64,000 nucleotides of DNA from Pseudothauera lacus (GCF_003034845.1 NZ_PZKC01000006.1:186001-250000); one strand, 5' to 3'; positions 11,433-20,251 are shown, numbered from the stretch's first letter. The notes: generated from the sequence alone by a model not told the origin. Program-made: numbers and translations.

Positions 11433-11807
11433 TTACTCCCAGTCGAGTGCGCCGTTTTTCCACTCGACGATGTAGCCGATGACCAGCACGGCTAAAAAGA
11501 CCATGACCGCGCCGAACACGAACCACGCATGTTCGCCGGCCGCGATGAAATCCTGGAAGACGGTCGCCCACGGGAAGAGGAAGGCGATTTCGAGATCGAA
11601 GAGAATGAAGAGGATGGCGATCAGGTAGTAACGGACGTCGAACTTCATGCGGGCGTCTTCAAACGCCTCGAAGCCGCATTCGTAGGGCGACAGCTTTTCG
11701 CTGTCAGGACGCCATGGCGCCACCAGGCGCCCGAGCAGGATGGGCACTATACCGAACCCAAGGCCCACAAGAATGAAGACCAGGACGGGAAAATAGCTTT
11801 CCAGCAT
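11433..11807 (-). CDS. nuoA: NADH-quinone oxidoreductase subunit A (NuoA)
   Basis: A 124-residue membrane subunit with three helices. The conserved loop [23 protein letters not shown] (read as LSPYECGFE then [20 protein letters not shown]) identifies it; the loop sits at the quinone channel entrance. It is the first gene of the nuo operon, and the promoter should lie in the 100-base gap to the tRNA. Confidence 0.98.
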   Translation of the reverse strand: MLESYFPVLVFILVGLGFGIVPILLGRLVAPWRPDSEKLSPYECGFEAFEDARMKFDVRYYLIAILFILFDLEIAFLFPWATVFQDFIAAGEHAWFVFGAVMVFLAVLVIGYIVEWKNGALDWE

Positions 11808-11848
11808 CGTTCAACAACCCCCGTTGAGTTGAGACTCTTATAGTTTTA

Positions 11849-11875
11849 ATTATCCTGCCCTGCCTTGTCCTGCAA
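11849..11875 (-). promoter_or_regulatory. Possible promoter of the nuo operon
   Basis: Reading the minus strand, TTGCAG (11875-11870) and GATAAT (11854-11849) resemble -35 and -10 boxes, but the spacer is only 15 bases. A second AT-rich stretch, TATAAG, follows. It sits 40-70 bases upstream of nuoA in the only clearly AT-rich stretch of the gap. Sequence match only. Confidence 0.35.
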
Positions 11876-11900
11876 GGAAACGCCCGCTTTGCGCGGGCGC
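11876..11900 (-). terminator. Hairpin terminator between tRNA-Leu and nuoA
   Basis: On the minus strand a perfect 7-bp stem (CGCCCGC / GCGGGCG, bases 11899-11881) with a 5-base loop is followed by TTTCC. It lies just after the tRNA 3' end, so it probably ends the secG-tRNA transcript. The T-run is short, so efficiency is uncertain. Confidence 0.55.
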
Positions 11901-11911
11901 TTCTGAAACTC

Positions 11912-11996
11912 TGGTGCCGACGGTGAGACTCGAACTCACACGGCTTGCGCCACCACCCCCTCAAGATGGCGTGTCTACCAATTTCACCACGTCGGC
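11912..11996 (-). tRNA. tRNA-Leu (anticodon GAG)
   Basis: On the minus strand the 85-base sequence folds as a class II tRNA. The acceptor stem is GCCGACG/CGTCGGC with discriminator A and encoded CCA; the D-loop contains AATTGGTAGAC; the anticodon stem CCATC/GGTGG closes a loop with GAG; there is a long variable arm; and the T-loop is GTTCGAGTC. The long variable arm and GAG anticodon specify leucine (CUC/CUU). It sits between secG and nuoA, an arrangement common in betaproteobacteria. Confidence 0.95.
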
Positions 11997-12060
11997 ACGT
12001 CTTGTTTCAGCGACCGCAATTATACGTCCTTTCCTGCGGTGCGCAAACTCTATTTATAGC

Positions 12061-12423
12061 TTATTTCGGGATTGCCTGCGAACGCGAATCGGCCGCCCCG
12101 TCGTCGTTTGCGGGAACTGCGGGCGCTGCCGGCACGGCACCCGGCGCGACACTCTCCATCACACTGGCGGGCGCCGCCGGCTTGTTGCTGGCGAGGTAGC
12201 TCAGACCCAGGCTGGTGCAGAAGAAGATGGTCGCCAGCACGGCAGTGGTGCGGCTGAGAAAGTTCGCCGAACCCGAGGAACCGAACAGGCTGCCCGAGGA
12301 ACCACCACCGAACGCAGCCCCCATGTCGGCCCCCTTGCCATGCTGCATCAGCACCAGCGCAATGACCGCCAGACCGACGATGACATGGACCGAAAGGACC
12401 ATCGAAAAAGCGAAGTTATTCAT
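12061..12423 (-). CDS. secG: Preprotein translocase subunit SecG
   Basis: A 120-residue subunit of the SecYEG channel. Two membrane helices ([16 protein letters not shown] and [20 protein letters not shown]) flank the conserved loop [25 protein letters not shown]. The C-terminal 35 residues are a low-complexity Ala/Pro tail, common in betaproteobacterial SecG. The ATG at 12423 was chosen over an upstream open frame. It follows tpiA by 28 bases and is probably cotranscribed. Confidence 0.96.
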   Translation of the reverse strand: MNNFAFSMVLSVHVIVGLAVIALVLMQHGKGADMGAAFGGGSSGSLFGSSGSANFLSRTTAVLATIFFCTSLGLSYLASNKPAAPASVMESVAPGAVPAAPAVPANDDGAADSRSQAIPK

Positions 12424-12451
12424 TCCAGACCTTGCAAGAAACGTTGCACAT

Positions 12452-13201
12452 TCAGCTCTCTGCCGCGGCGCGGCAAATCGCCAGAAAATCTTCCGCGACC
12501 AGCGCGGCACCGCCGATCAAGCCGCCATCGACGTCGGCCACCGCGAACAGCTCGGCGGCATTGGCGGGCTTGACGCTGCCCCCATAGAGGATGGACACCG
12601 CATCCGCCTGCGCGCAGCGCTCACGCAGCCAGGCCCGGATCGCCCCATGCACCTCGCCGACCTGCTCGGTACTGGCCGAGCGCCCGCTGCCGATCGCCCA
12701 TACCGGCTCGTAAGCCAGCACCACCCGCCCGAGCGCCTCGCCACCGAGCACCTCGGCAACGGCATCGAGCTGGCGGCGGATCACCTCCACGGTCTCGCCA
12801 GCCTCGCGCTGCGCCAGGGTTTCGCCGACGCAGACGATGGGAATCAGCCCACCGCCCAGCGCCGCTGCCGCCTTGCGCCCGACCTGACGGTCGTCCTCGG
12901 CGAACAGTGTACGACGCTCGGAATGCCCGACGATGACATGGAGGCAACCAAACTCCGCCAGCATCGCCGCACTGACCTCGCCGGTGTAGGCGCCGGCAAC
13001 GTACTCGCTGACGTCCTGGGCGCCGGTCATGATCGCCGAACCCTGCAGACAGTCGTGCGCCTGGGCAAGATAGGGATACGGCACGCACACGGAACAGGCC
13101 ACCGCGAGATCGCCGGCACCCGCCAGCGCACGGAGCAGCGCCGCGTTGTCCGCCAACGCGCCATTCATCTTCCAGTTTCCGGCTACGAGTTTGCTGGCCA
13201 C
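12452..13201 (-). CDS. tpiA: Triosephosphate isomerase (GTG start)
   Basis: A 249-residue TIM-barrel enzyme interconverting glyceraldehyde-3-phosphate and dihydroxyacetone phosphate in glycolysis/gluconeogenesis. Family features: AGNWKMNG at the N-terminus (catalytic Lys), GHSERR (catalytic His), [15 protein letters not shown] (catalytic Glu) and the phosphate-binding [10 protein letters not shown]. The start is a GTG at 13201 ([13 protein letters not shown]); no ATG fits. It is followed by secG. Confidence 0.97.
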   Translation of the reverse strand: MASKLVAGNWKMNGALADNAALLRALAGAGDLAVACSVCVPYPYLAQAHDCLQGSAIMTGAQDVSEYVAGAYTGEVSAAMLAEFGCLHVIVGHSERRTLFAEDDRQVGRKAAAALGGGLIPIVCVGETLAQREAGETVEVIRRQLDAVAEVLGGEALGRVVLAYEPVWAIGSGRSASTEQVGEVHGAIRAWLRERCAQADAVSILYGGSVKPANAAELFAVADVDGGLIGGAALVAEDFLAICRAAAES

Positions 13202-13291
13202 AGCGACACCCCGTCGGTTAAACCGGGGGATTATAAGGGGGTGCTCACCTGCAGGCAAATCGCACGCCCTGTGCACATGCCGCAGTTCGCT

Positions 13292-13969
13292 TCAGAAACG
13301 CTTGCGCAGCAGCAGGTGCCCGCCCTGACGCTCCATGTCCATGCGCTGCAGGAAGCTCATCCCGAGCAGCACCTGGGGCATGTCGGCCTCGTGGACCAAG
13401 CCATCCACACCATGCAGCACGAGGTCGCCGACGCGCACGCTGTCGAGGCGCACCTGCCAGACCGTGACCACGCCATTGGCGGTCTGCGCCCGCACGCGCT
13501 GTGCGCCCTGCAGGTTCACCCCCGCACGGCGGGCGTCGGCGCGCCCCATCGACACCATCGTAGCCCCGGTATCGAGCAGGAAGCGCACCGTGGCGCCATT
13601 GATGCTGCCGCCGGCGTAGTAATGCCCCTGGCTGTCAGGAACCAGCACCAGGGTGTCGCCGCCGGCACTCTCGCGCGCCGCCCCCTCGACCTGCACCGGG
13701 GCACGCCCGAGCTCGAGGCGCTCGCGCCGCCCGTGCACGTCAACCAGCGCCCAGTCGCTGCCGACTTCGAGCACCTGCACGCCTTCGCGCGTGCTGCGCC
13801 CCTGGGCCACGGTCTGCGGCGCACCGCCTTCGACCACCAGCACCGCGCGGTTGCCGAAGACCCCCGCCAGGGAGAGCGCCAGCGCCTGCACCGGCAGCGG
13901 CAATGCCAGCAGCAGCGCCGCGCATGCGCCCACCCACACCCCCCGCAGGAGACTGCCCTTCGTCGTCAT
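13292..13969 (-). CDS. Secreted retropepsin-like aspartic protease (clan AA, TIGR02281-type)
   Basis: A 225-residue protein. A signal peptide (residues about 1-30, positively charged MTTKGSLLRG then a hydrophobic core ending QALA) leads to a variable region. A single aspartic-protease half-domain follows, with the active-site triplet in FLLDTGATMVSMG and the downstream VLLGMSFLQRM flap/helix. Such monomeric halves act as homodimers in the family. The substrate is unknown. The ATG at 13969 has GAGGTG 5 bases upstream. It precedes tpiA by 90 bases on the same strand. Confidence 0.85.
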   Translation of the reverse strand: MTTKGSLLRGVWVGACAALLLALPLPVQALALSLAGVFGNRAVLVVEGGAPQTVAQGRSTREGVQVLEVGSDWALVDVHGRRERLELGRAPVQVEGAARESAGGDTLVLVPDSQGHYYAGGSINGATVRFLLDTGATMVSMGRADARRAGVNLQGAQRVRAQTANGVVTVWQVRLDSVRVGDLVLHGVDGLVHEADMPQVLLGMSFLQRMDMERQGGHLLLRKRF

Positions 13970-14304
13970 CACCGCACCTCTACAGATCAGGACGCCGGCA
14001 TTATCCGGCAAAGCCCGCGACCATGCCCACAACTGCCGCAACGCAGCAGACATTGCTGTCGACCACCGCTTCGCAACACGTGCACGACCGGCTGGAGCAC
14101 CCGCTGGTGCGCCCCACGCCACCGCGACAGCCGCGCCCCCAAGCATTGCAAAGTCATTGCACGAGAACGAGGCAATACTCGTTCAGATTTCAGCACCGGC
14201 GCGCGGAATTATCTCACGCTCAAGGCGCCCTCCCGCAGCACTGTTGACGCCAGCGGGCGTGCGGCGAATAATAGTCAAACATTTCTTTAATTGTTTAACA
14301 GTTC
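13970..14304. other. Intergenic spacer at the left edge of the arsenic region
   Basis: A 335-base spacer between the divergent protease and arsR genes. The first 230 bases show no convincing gene or RNA. The last 70 bases become AT-rich and carry the arsR promoter described separately. This is where conserved housekeeping order ends and the arsenic genes begin. I see no integrase gene, tRNA fragment or direct repeat marking a junction. Confidence 0.6.
14244..14300 (+). promoter_or_regulatory. Promoter and possible ArsR operator of the ars operon
   Basis: TTGACG (14244-14249) and AATAAT (14267-14272) are each one base from the sigma70 -35/-10 consensus with an ideal 17-base spacer. An AT-rich dyad, AAACA (14277-14281) and TGTTT (14292-14296), covers the expected start site, where an ArsR dimer would block transcription. 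arsR begins at 14305 without an obvious Shine-Dalgarno. Confidence 0.6.
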
Positions 14305-14703
14305 ATGACACCTCCTGCCCCCAGCACCGATCGCAGCGCCGTCCTGCAGGTCTTCGAAGCCCTCTCCTCCGGTGTGCGCCTGGATGCCTTCCGCCTCCTC
14401 GTGCAGGCCGGGCGCCAGGGGCGGGTGGCGGGCGAGCTGGCCAGCGCCCTCGACATTCCGCCCGCCAACCTCTCCTTCCACCTCAAGAACCTGCTTGCCG
14501 CCGGGCTCGTCGATGTCGAACAGGAAGGCCGCTTCCAGCGTTACCGCGCCAACATCCCGCTGATGCTCGCCACCATCGCCTACCTCACCGCCAACTGCTG
14601 CGGCGACCACCCCGAGGAATGCGCCGAACTGCGCGCCGGCGTCCCCGGCGTCGCGGCCTTTCTTCCCGCTCTGCAATGCTCCACGGAAAACCCCTGCAAA
14701 TGA
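14305..14703 (+). CDS. arsR: Arsenite-responsive repressor ArsR
   Basis: A 132-residue winged-helix repressor of the ArsR/SmtB family. The recognition helix region reads IPPANLSFHLKNLLAAGLVDVEQEGRFQRY. The classic CVC metal motif of enterobacterial ArsR is absent; instead three cysteines follow the DNA-binding domain (C98, C99, C106 in NCCGDHPEEC), like the three-Cys C-terminal arsenite site reported for Acidithiobacillus-type ArsR. It is the first gene of the ars operon; its stop overlaps the arsC start (ATGA). Confidence 0.93.
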   Translation: MTPPAPSTDRSAVLQVFEALSSGVRLDAFRLLVQAGRQGRVAGELASALDIPPANLSFHLKNLLAAGLVDVEQEGRFQRYRANIPLMLATIAYLTANCCGDHPEECAELRAGVPGVAAFLPALQCSTENPCK

Positions 14704-15182
14704 CCAACATCCTCTTCCTGTGCACAGGCAACTCCTGCCGTTCCATCCTCGCCGAGGCCACCTTCAACGCCCTCGCCCCGGCCGGCATGCGCGCCATGAG
14801 CGCCGGCAGCCAGCCCGCCGGCTACGTGCATCCACGCTCGCTGGCCGTACTCGAACGCGAAGGCATCGCCACCACCGGCTATCACAGCAAATCCTGGGAC
14901 GCCCTGCCGGCCACCCCCGACATCGTCATCACCGTGTGCGCCAGCGCCGCGGGTGAAACCTGCCCGCTGTACCTGGCACCGGTGCCACGCGCGCACTGGG
15001 GCGTGGACGACCCGGCAAAGGCCACCGGCACGGACGCCGAGATCGACGCGGCGTTCGACACCGCCTACCGCATCCTGCGCACCCGCATCGAGGCCTTCCT
15101 CGCCCTGCCCGCAGATCTTGCGCAGCAGGATCCGGCCGCCTTCAGGGCCGCGCTCGAACGCATCGGCACGCTCAACGCCTGA
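14700..15182 (+). CDS. arsC: Arsenate reductase ArsC, low-molecular-weight phosphatase type
   Basis: A 160-residue cytoplasmic enzyme reducing arsenate to arsenite. The P-loop CTGNSCRS starts at Cys8; the relay cysteines are Cys80 and Cys88 (VCASAAGETC), giving the three-cysteine set of the thioredoxin-coupled class. ATGVDDPA-like active-site Asp is seen in HWGVDDPAKATG. The start at 14700 overlaps the arsR stop by 4 bases. The product arsenite is the substrate for the ArsD/ArsA/Acr3 genes that follow. Confidence 0.96.
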   Translation: MTNILFLCTGNSCRSILAEATFNALAPAGMRAMSAGSQPAGYVHPRSLAVLEREGIATTGYHSKSWDALPATPDIVITVCASAAGETCPLYLAPVPRAHWGVDDPAKATGTDAEIDAAFDTAYRILRTRIEAFLALPADLAQQDPAAFRAALERIGTLNA

Positions 15183-15216
15183 ACACCGCGCAACAACCAC
15201 CAAGGAGTACCGCGCC

Positions 15217-15576
15217 ATGAAAACCATCCATATCTTCGACCCCGCCCTGTGCTGCAGCACCGGCGTATGCGGCACCGAGGTCGACCAGGCCCTGGTCAAC
15301 GCCGCCGCCGATCTCGACTGGGCCCGTCAGCAGGGCGCCCGCATCGAACGCTACAACCTCGCCCAGCAGCCGCTGGCCTTTGCCGGCAATGCCGTAGTGA
15401 AGGCCTTCCTCGAACGCTCCGGGCAGGATGCGCTGCCGCTGGTGCTGGTCGATGGCGAGATGGCGCTCGCCGGGCGCTACCCGACACGTGCCGAACTGGC
15501 ACGCTGGGCGGGCATCAGCGCACTTCCGGTGCAGGCCGTGGGCAGCGACTGCTGCAGCGGCGGCAAGTGCTGCTGA
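15217..15576 (+). CDS. arsD: Arsenite metallochaperone ArsD
   Basis: A 119-residue thioredoxin-fold chaperone that binds As(III) and passes it to ArsA. All three cysteine groups are present: C12-C13 and C18 (FDPALCCSTGVC), and the C-terminal vicinal pairs C112-C113 and C118-C119 (SDCCSGGKCC). Shine-Dalgarno AAGGAG at 15202-15207. It lies 17 bases before arsA, the usual pairing. Confidence 0.97.
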   Translation: MKTIHIFDPALCCSTGVCGTEVDQALVNAAADLDWARQQGARIERYNLAQQPLAFAGNAVVKAFLERSGQDALPLVLVDGEMALAGRYPTRAELARWAGISALPVQAVGSDCCSGGKCC

Positions 15577-15593
15577 TCAGCAGCACGGAGACG

Positions 15594-17372
15594 ATGATGG
15601 ACTTCCTCGAGCAGCCGCCGCGCTTCCTCTTCTTCACCGGCAAGGGGGGGGTCGGCAAGACCTCGCTGGCCTGTGCAACGGCGGTGCGGCTGGCCGACTC
15701 CGGCCGTCGCGTGCTGCTGGTGAGCACCGATCCGGCCTCCAACGTCGGCCAGGTGTTCGACACGCAGATCGGCAACCGCCTCGTCACGATTGACGCGGTA
15801 CCCGGCCTCACCGCCCTCGAAATCGACCCCGAGGCCGCCGCCGGCGCCTACCGCGAGCGCATCGTCGGCCCGGTGCGCGGCGTGCTGCCCGAGGACGTGG
15901 TGCGCGGCATCGAGGAACAGCTCTCCGGCGCGTGCACCACCGAGATCGCCGCCTTCGACGAGTTCACCGGTCTGCTCACCGACGATGCCCTGATCGCCGG
16001 TTTCGACCACATCGTCTTCGACACCGCCCCCACCGGCCACACCATCCGTCTGCTGCAACTGCCCGGGGCGTGGAGCGGTTTCCTGGAGAGCAACGACAAC
16101 GGCGCCTCCTGCCTCGGCCCGCTCGCCGGCCTGGAGAAGCAGCGTCAGCAATACCGCGCCGCCGTCGCCGCACTGGCCGACCCGCTGCGCACCCGCCTGG
16201 TGCTGGTGGCCCGCGCCCAGGCTTCGACCCTGCGCGAAGTGGCGCGCACCCATGACGAACTCGCCGCCATCGGCCTGCAACGCCAGTATCTGGTCATCAA
16301 CGGCGTGCTGCCGGCGGCCGAGGCTGCCGGCGATGCGCTCGCCGCCGCCATCGTCGCGCGCGAAGCGCGCGCACTGGCCGCCCTGCCCGGCGCAGTGGCC
16401 GCCCTGCCCCGTACCCAGGTGCCCCTCAAGCCCTTCAACCTCGTCGGCCTGCCCGCCTTGCGTGCCCTGCTCGACGACAACGCCGGCGCTCTCAGCACCA
16501 CGCCGGCGGCGCCCGCCAATGCACCCGGCGCACTGCCTGCGCTGGCCACGCTGGTCGACGAACTGGCCACTGCCGGCCACGGTCTGGTGATGCTGATGGG
16601 CAAGGGCGGCGTCGGCAAGACCACGCTGGCCGCCGCGGTGGCGGTGGAACTGGCCCGCCGTGGCCTGCCGGTACACCTCACTACCTCGGACCCTGCCGCC
16701 CACCTCACCGAAACCCTGGAAGGCAGCCTGCAACAACTCACCGTCAGCCGCATCGACCCGCACGCCGAGACCGAGCGCTACCGCGCAGAGGTGTTGACCA
16801 CCAAGGGCAAGGATCTCGATGCCCACGGCCGCGCCCTGCTCGAGGAAGACCTGCGCTCGCCGTGCACCGAGGAGATCGCGGTATTCCAGGCCTTCTCGCG
16901 CATCATCCGCGAAGCCGGGCGCAAGTTCGTAGTGATGGACACCGCCCCCACCGGCCACACCCTGCTGCTGCTCGACGCCACCGGCGCCTATCACCGCGAG
17001 ATGGCCCGCCACATGGACAAGAGCGGCATCACCCACTACACCACGCCGATGATGCAGCTGCAGGACCCGGCACAGACCCGCGTGCTCATCGTCACCCTGG
17101 CCGAAACCACCCCGGTGCTGGAAGCCGCCCGCCTGCAGGACGACCTGCGCCGCGCCGGCATCGAACCGTGGGCCTGGGTGATCAACAACAGCCTCGCCGC
17201 CGCCTCACCCACCAGCCCTTTGCTGATGCGCCGCGCCGCCGCCGAATGGGCGCAGATCGACGCCGTGCGCAACCTCCACGCCCAGCGCCTCGCCCTCGTC
17301 CCGCTGCAGGCCGAGGAGCCGGTCGGCATCGCCCGCCTGCAGGCGCTGGCCGCCGGCCAGCGCCATTCCTGA
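15594..17372 (+). CDS. arsA: Arsenite-stimulated ATPase ArsA
   Basis: A 592-residue two-half ATPase. Each half has a P-loop GKGGVGKT (residues 16-23 and about 338-345) and the signal-transduction segment DTAPTGHT. Cysteines in SGACTTEIAAF and SPCTEEIAVF correspond to the family's As(III)-binding cysteines. It energises arsenite export and receives As(III) from ArsD. Two ATGs (15594, 15597) follow GGAG at 15587-15590. It is coupled to an Acr3 rather than ArsB permease here. Confidence 0.97.
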   Translation: MMDFLEQPPRFLFFTGKGGVGKTSLACATAVRLADSGRRVLLVSTDPASNVGQVFDTQIGNRLVTIDAVPGLTALEIDPEAAAGAYRERIVGPVRGVLPEDVVRGIEEQLSGACTTEIAAFDEFTGLLTDDALIAGFDHIVFDTAPTGHTIRLLQLPGAWSGFLESNDNGASCLGPLAGLEKQRQQYRAAVAALADPLRTRLVLVARAQASTLREVARTHDELAAIGLQRQYLVINGVLPAAEAAGDALAAAIVAREARALAALPGAVAALPRTQVPLKPFNLVGLPALRALLDDNAGALSTTPAAPANAPGALPALATLVDELATAGHGLVMLMGKGGVGKTTLAAAVAVELARRGLPVHLTTSDPAAHLTETLEGSLQQLTVSRIDPHAETERYRAEVLTTKGKDLDAHGRALLEEDLRSPCTEEIAVFQAFSRIIREAGRKFVVMDTAPTGHTLLLLDATGAYHREMARHMDKSGITHYTTPMMQLQDPAQTRVLIVTLAETTPVLEAARLQDDLRRAGIEPWAWVINNSLAAASPTSPLLMRRAAAEWAQIDAVRNLHAQRLALVPLQAEEPVGIARLQALAAGQRHS

Positions 17373-17394
17373 ACCGCCTACCCGAGCCCCACCC

Positions 17395-18486
17395 ATGTCC
17401 GCACAATGTGAAGTCACCGCCCGCAAGGCCGCCGGCGCACCGATCAGTTTCTTCGAACGCTATCTCACCGTCTGGGTGTTCCTGTGCATCGTCGCCGGCA
17501 CCGCCTTCGGCCAGGCCGCGCCGCAAGTCGCCCATGCCGTCGGGGCACTGGAAGTCGCCCACGTCAACATCCCGGTCGGCCTGCTGATCTGGGTGATGAT
17601 CATCCCCATGCTGATGAAGATCGACTTCGGCGCACTCCACGAACTGCGCCAGCAGAAGGCCGGCATCGGCATCACCCTGTTCGTGAACTGGGCGGTAAAG
17701 CCCTTCACCATGGCCCTGCTGGGGTGGATCTTCATCCGCCACGTGTTCGCCCCCTGGCTGCCCGCCGAACAGCTCGACAGCTACATCGCCGGCCTCATCC
17801 TGCTCGGCGCCGCGCCGTGCACGGCGATGGTCTTTGTGTGGAGCAACCTCTGCAAGGGCAACGCCAACTTCACCCTCACCCAGGTGGCGCTCAACGACGC
17901 CGTGATGGTGGTCGCCTTCGCCCCCATCGTTGCGCTCCTCCTCGGGGTCTCCTCCATCCCGGTGCCGTGGGACACGCTGTTCCTCTCGGTGGTGATGTAC
18001 ATCGTCATCCCGCTGGCCATCGCCCAGTTCCTTCGCGCCCGCCTGCTGCGTCGCGGCCAGGCCGCGTTCGACAGCGCAATGGCACGTATCGGCCCCTTCT
18101 CCATCGTCGCCCTGCTCGCCACCCTGGTGCTGCTGTTCTCCTTCCAGGGCCAGACCATCGTCGCCCAGCCGGCCATCATCGCCATGCTTGCGGTGCCCAT
18201 CCTGCTGCAGACCCTGCTCATTGCCGCCCTCGGCTACTGGCTCAACCGCCGCCTGCGCGTACGCCACGACATCGCCGGCCCGTCCACAATGATCGGCGCC
18301 TCAAACTTCTTCGAACTCGCCGTGGCGGTGGCCATCGTGCTCTATGGCTTCGACTCCGGCGCCGCGCTGGCCACCGTGGTCGGCGTGCTCATTGAAGTGC
18401 CGGTGATGCTGTGGCTGGTGCGCACGGTGACGCGCAGCCGGGCCTGGTACGAACGCGCGCTGCCGGCAAGCGCACGTGGCGGCTGA
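17395..18486 (+). CDS. acr3: Arsenite efflux permease Acr3
   Basis: A 363-residue inner-membrane permease with about ten helices, of the Acr3/BART family rather than ArsB. Diagnostic segments are FVNWAVKPFTMALLGWIFIRH, the conserved cysteine in LLGAAPCTAMVFVWSNLCKG and a late conserved glutamate in ASNFFELAVAVAI. It exports As(III). It lies 22 bases after arsA and is probably the last core gene of the ars operon. Often labelled arsB in annotations. Confidence 0.96.
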   Translation: MSAQCEVTARKAAGAPISFFERYLTVWVFLCIVAGTAFGQAAPQVAHAVGALEVAHVNIPVGLLIWVMIIPMLMKIDFGALHELRQQKAGIGITLFVNWAVKPFTMALLGWIFIRHVFAPWLPAEQLDSYIAGLILLGAAPCTAMVFVWSNLCKGNANFTLTQVALNDAVMVVAFAPIVALLLGVSSIPVPWDTLFLSVVMYIVIPLAIAQFLRARLLRRGQAAFDSAMARIGPFSIVALLATLVLLFSFQGQTIVAQPAIIAMLAVPILLQTLLIAALGYWLNRRLRVRHDIAGPSTMIGASNFFELAVAVAIVLYGFDSGAALATVVGVLIEVPVMLWLVRTVTRSRAWYERALPASARGG

Positions 18487-18535
18487 GAGCCCGCGACGTA
18501 TCATCAGTGCCTTATTGAACAACTGGAGATTCGCG

Positions 18536-19477
18536 ATGGCCCTGCACCGCCTTGCCACCCTGCTGTGCGCCCTCGTCATGCTGCCCAGCGCAGCGCTGGC
18601 CAGCGACGAATCGATCCTGCACGCCGAGGAAGTAGCCCCAGGCATCCATGCGCTGATCGGCCCGACCGGCGCACGGACATTCGACAACCACGCCCTCAAC
18701 GCCAACTACGGGGTCATCGACACCGCCGACGGCACCATACTCATCGACAGCGGCGCCTCGCGCAGCGCTGCCGGAGTGCTCGAACGCCAGGCCGTCGCCC
18801 TCACCGGCAAGCCGGTGCGCTGGGTGATCAACACCGGCGCGCAGGATCACCGCTGGCTGGGCAACGATCACTTCCGCGCGCGCGGCGTGGAAGTGATCGC
18901 CATGCAGCGCACCGTTGCCACCCAGCGCGCGGTGGCCGCCGAACAGCTCGATGCGCTGCGCCCGGTGCTCGGCGAACGCCTCGCCGGCACGACCCCGGCC
19001 TACGCCAGCCAGATGCTCGGCGATGACCACAGCACGCTCGAACTGGGCGGACGGCGCATCGAAATCCACTACTTTGCCGATGCCCATTTTCCCGGAGACA
19101 TGGTGGTGTGGCTGCCCGCGGAGGGCATCGCCTTTGCCGGCGATCACGTCTATGTCGACCGCCTGCTGGGGGTGCGCCCGCGCAGCAATCCGGAAAGCTG
19201 GCTGGCCGCTTTCGAAGGTCTCAAAGGCCTGCAACCCAGGATAATCGTCCCCGGTCACGGCAACGTCACCGATCTCGCCACCGCCGAAGCCCAGACCGGC
19301 GCCTATCTCGCCTTCCTGGTCGAACACGTCAAAGTGCTCGCCGAAGAGATGGCCGGCGTGGACGCCGCGGTCGCCGCACTGGCCGCGGCACCGCAGTTCG
19401 AACATCTGGCCAACTTTGCCGAACTCCACCGTCTCAACATCAACCGCGCCTACCTGCACTTCGAATCCGCACCGTAG
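18536..19477 (+). CDS. Secreted metallo-beta-lactamase-fold protein with altered metal site
   Basis: A 313-residue protein with a clear signal peptide (MALHRLATLLCALVMLPSAALA) and an MBL fold: GTILIDSGAS, a central loop, DAHFPGDMVVWLP and VPGHGNVTD. The usual HxHxDH loop reads NTGAQDHRWLGN, so the first two metal-ligand His are replaced by Gly and Gln while Asp-His remain. It resembles periplasmic SoxH-/quinoprotein-associated MBL proteins in layout. It lies 49 bases after acr3 with CTGGAG upstream. Substrate unknown; it may be a one-metal or non-hydrolytic form. Confidence 0.8.
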   Translation: MALHRLATLLCALVMLPSAALASDESILHAEEVAPGIHALIGPTGARTFDNHALNANYGVIDTADGTILIDSGASRSAAGVLERQAVALTGKPVRWVINTGAQDHRWLGNDHFRARGVEVIAMQRTVATQRAVAAEQLDALRPVLGERLAGTTPAYASQMLGDDHSTLELGGRRIEIHYFADAHFPGDMVVWLPAEGIAFAGDHVYVDRLLGVRPRSNPESWLAAFEGLKGLQPRIIVPGHGNVTDLATAEAQTGAYLAFLVEHVKVLAEEMAGVDAAVAALAAAPQFEHLANFAELHRLNINRAYLHFESAP

Positions 19478-19576
19478 CGCGTGCCGGCGAACATCCGCCC
19501 GCGCGCGCGGTCACACAGACGCGGCGCGCCTGTCCTCACCGGCAGCTACGCTGCCGCGGCACAAGGAGGATGCACC

Positions 19577-19816
19577 ATGGAAGCGCCCGTTCACGACTTC
19601 AGCGAACTCTTCGCCCAGCTCGGCCTCGCCGCCGACGCGGCGGCCATCGACGCCTTCATCCGCAGCCACGCCCCCCTTGCGGAGGACGTGCGGCTGGCCG
19701 AGGCACCGTTCTGGAACAGCGCGCAGGCCGCCTTCCTGCGCGAGGAACTGGCCGAGGACGCCGACTGGGCGGAACTCGTCGACCAGCTCGACGCCGCCCT
19801 GCGCGCCCCGCACTGA
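19577..19816 (+). CDS. DUF2789 family small protein
   Basis: A 79-residue acidic, all-helical protein beginning MEAPVHDFSELFAQLGLAAD; the segment APFWNSAQAAFLREELAEDADWAELVDQLD matches my memory of DUF2789 proteins, common in beta/gammaproteobacteria and of unknown function. No signal peptide or cysteines. The ATG at 19577 has an excellent AAGGAGG (19563-19569). It lies 99 bases after the MBL gene, so may or may not be in the same transcript. Confidence 0.75.
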   Translation: MEAPVHDFSELFAQLGLAADAAAIDAFIRSHAPLAEDVRLAEAPFWNSAQAAFLREELAEDADWAELVDQLDAALRAPH

Positions 19817-19838
19817 GGCCCGCCGGCGGCGGCGCGGA

Positions 19839-20249
19839 TCACTCCACGCGCGCCACCGCGCGCCCTTCGCGCAGCCACTCGACAATGCCGTCGCGGACGT
19901 TGTAGACCTGCCGGTAACCGGCGCGGTGCAGCAGGTCCGCCACTGCCTGGGTGCGATTGCCTGTGCGGCAGATGACCACCACCGGCGCCTCGGGCGGGAT
20001 CTCGCGCGCCACCGCGCCGAGCCAGGCCGGAATGTCATAGACGCGATAGGCACGATCCTGGAAGAAGGTCAGCAGGCGGCTGCCCGGCACCACCCCGGTC
20101 TGCCGCCACTCGTCGGCGCGGCGGATGTCGATCACCGCCACGCCCTGCTCGATGAGCTGCTGCAGCTGGGCATTGTCAATGTCGCGCACCTGAGCGTGTG
20201 CGGGCAGCTGCAGGAGCAGCCCGGCCAGCAAGGCGATGAGCGCACGCAT
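19839..20249 (-). CDS. Periplasmic single-domain rhodanese
   Basis: A 136-residue protein with a signal peptide (MRALIALLAGLLLQLPAHAQ) and one rhodanese domain. VAVIDIRRADEWRQTGVVPGS is the N-terminal signature and VVVICRTGNRTQAVADLL carries the catalytic Cys loop CRTGNR. A role in sulfur transfer or periplasmic thiol redox is inferred. It starts 2 bases after the dsbB stop, so the two are one operon. Confidence 0.88.
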   Translation of the reverse strand: MRALIALLAGLLLQLPAHAQVRDIDNAQLQQLIEQGVAVIDIRRADEWRQTGVVPGSRLLTFFQDRAYRVYDIPAWLGAVAREIPPEAPVVVICRTGNRTQAVADLLHRAGYRQVYNVRDGIVEWLREGRAVARVE

Positions 20250-20251
20250 GC

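Noticed and set aside
11912-11996. tRNA-Leu as the integration site of the arsenic block
   Set aside because: secG, tpiA and the protease lie between it and arsR, and no partial tRNA copy or integrase appears downstream.
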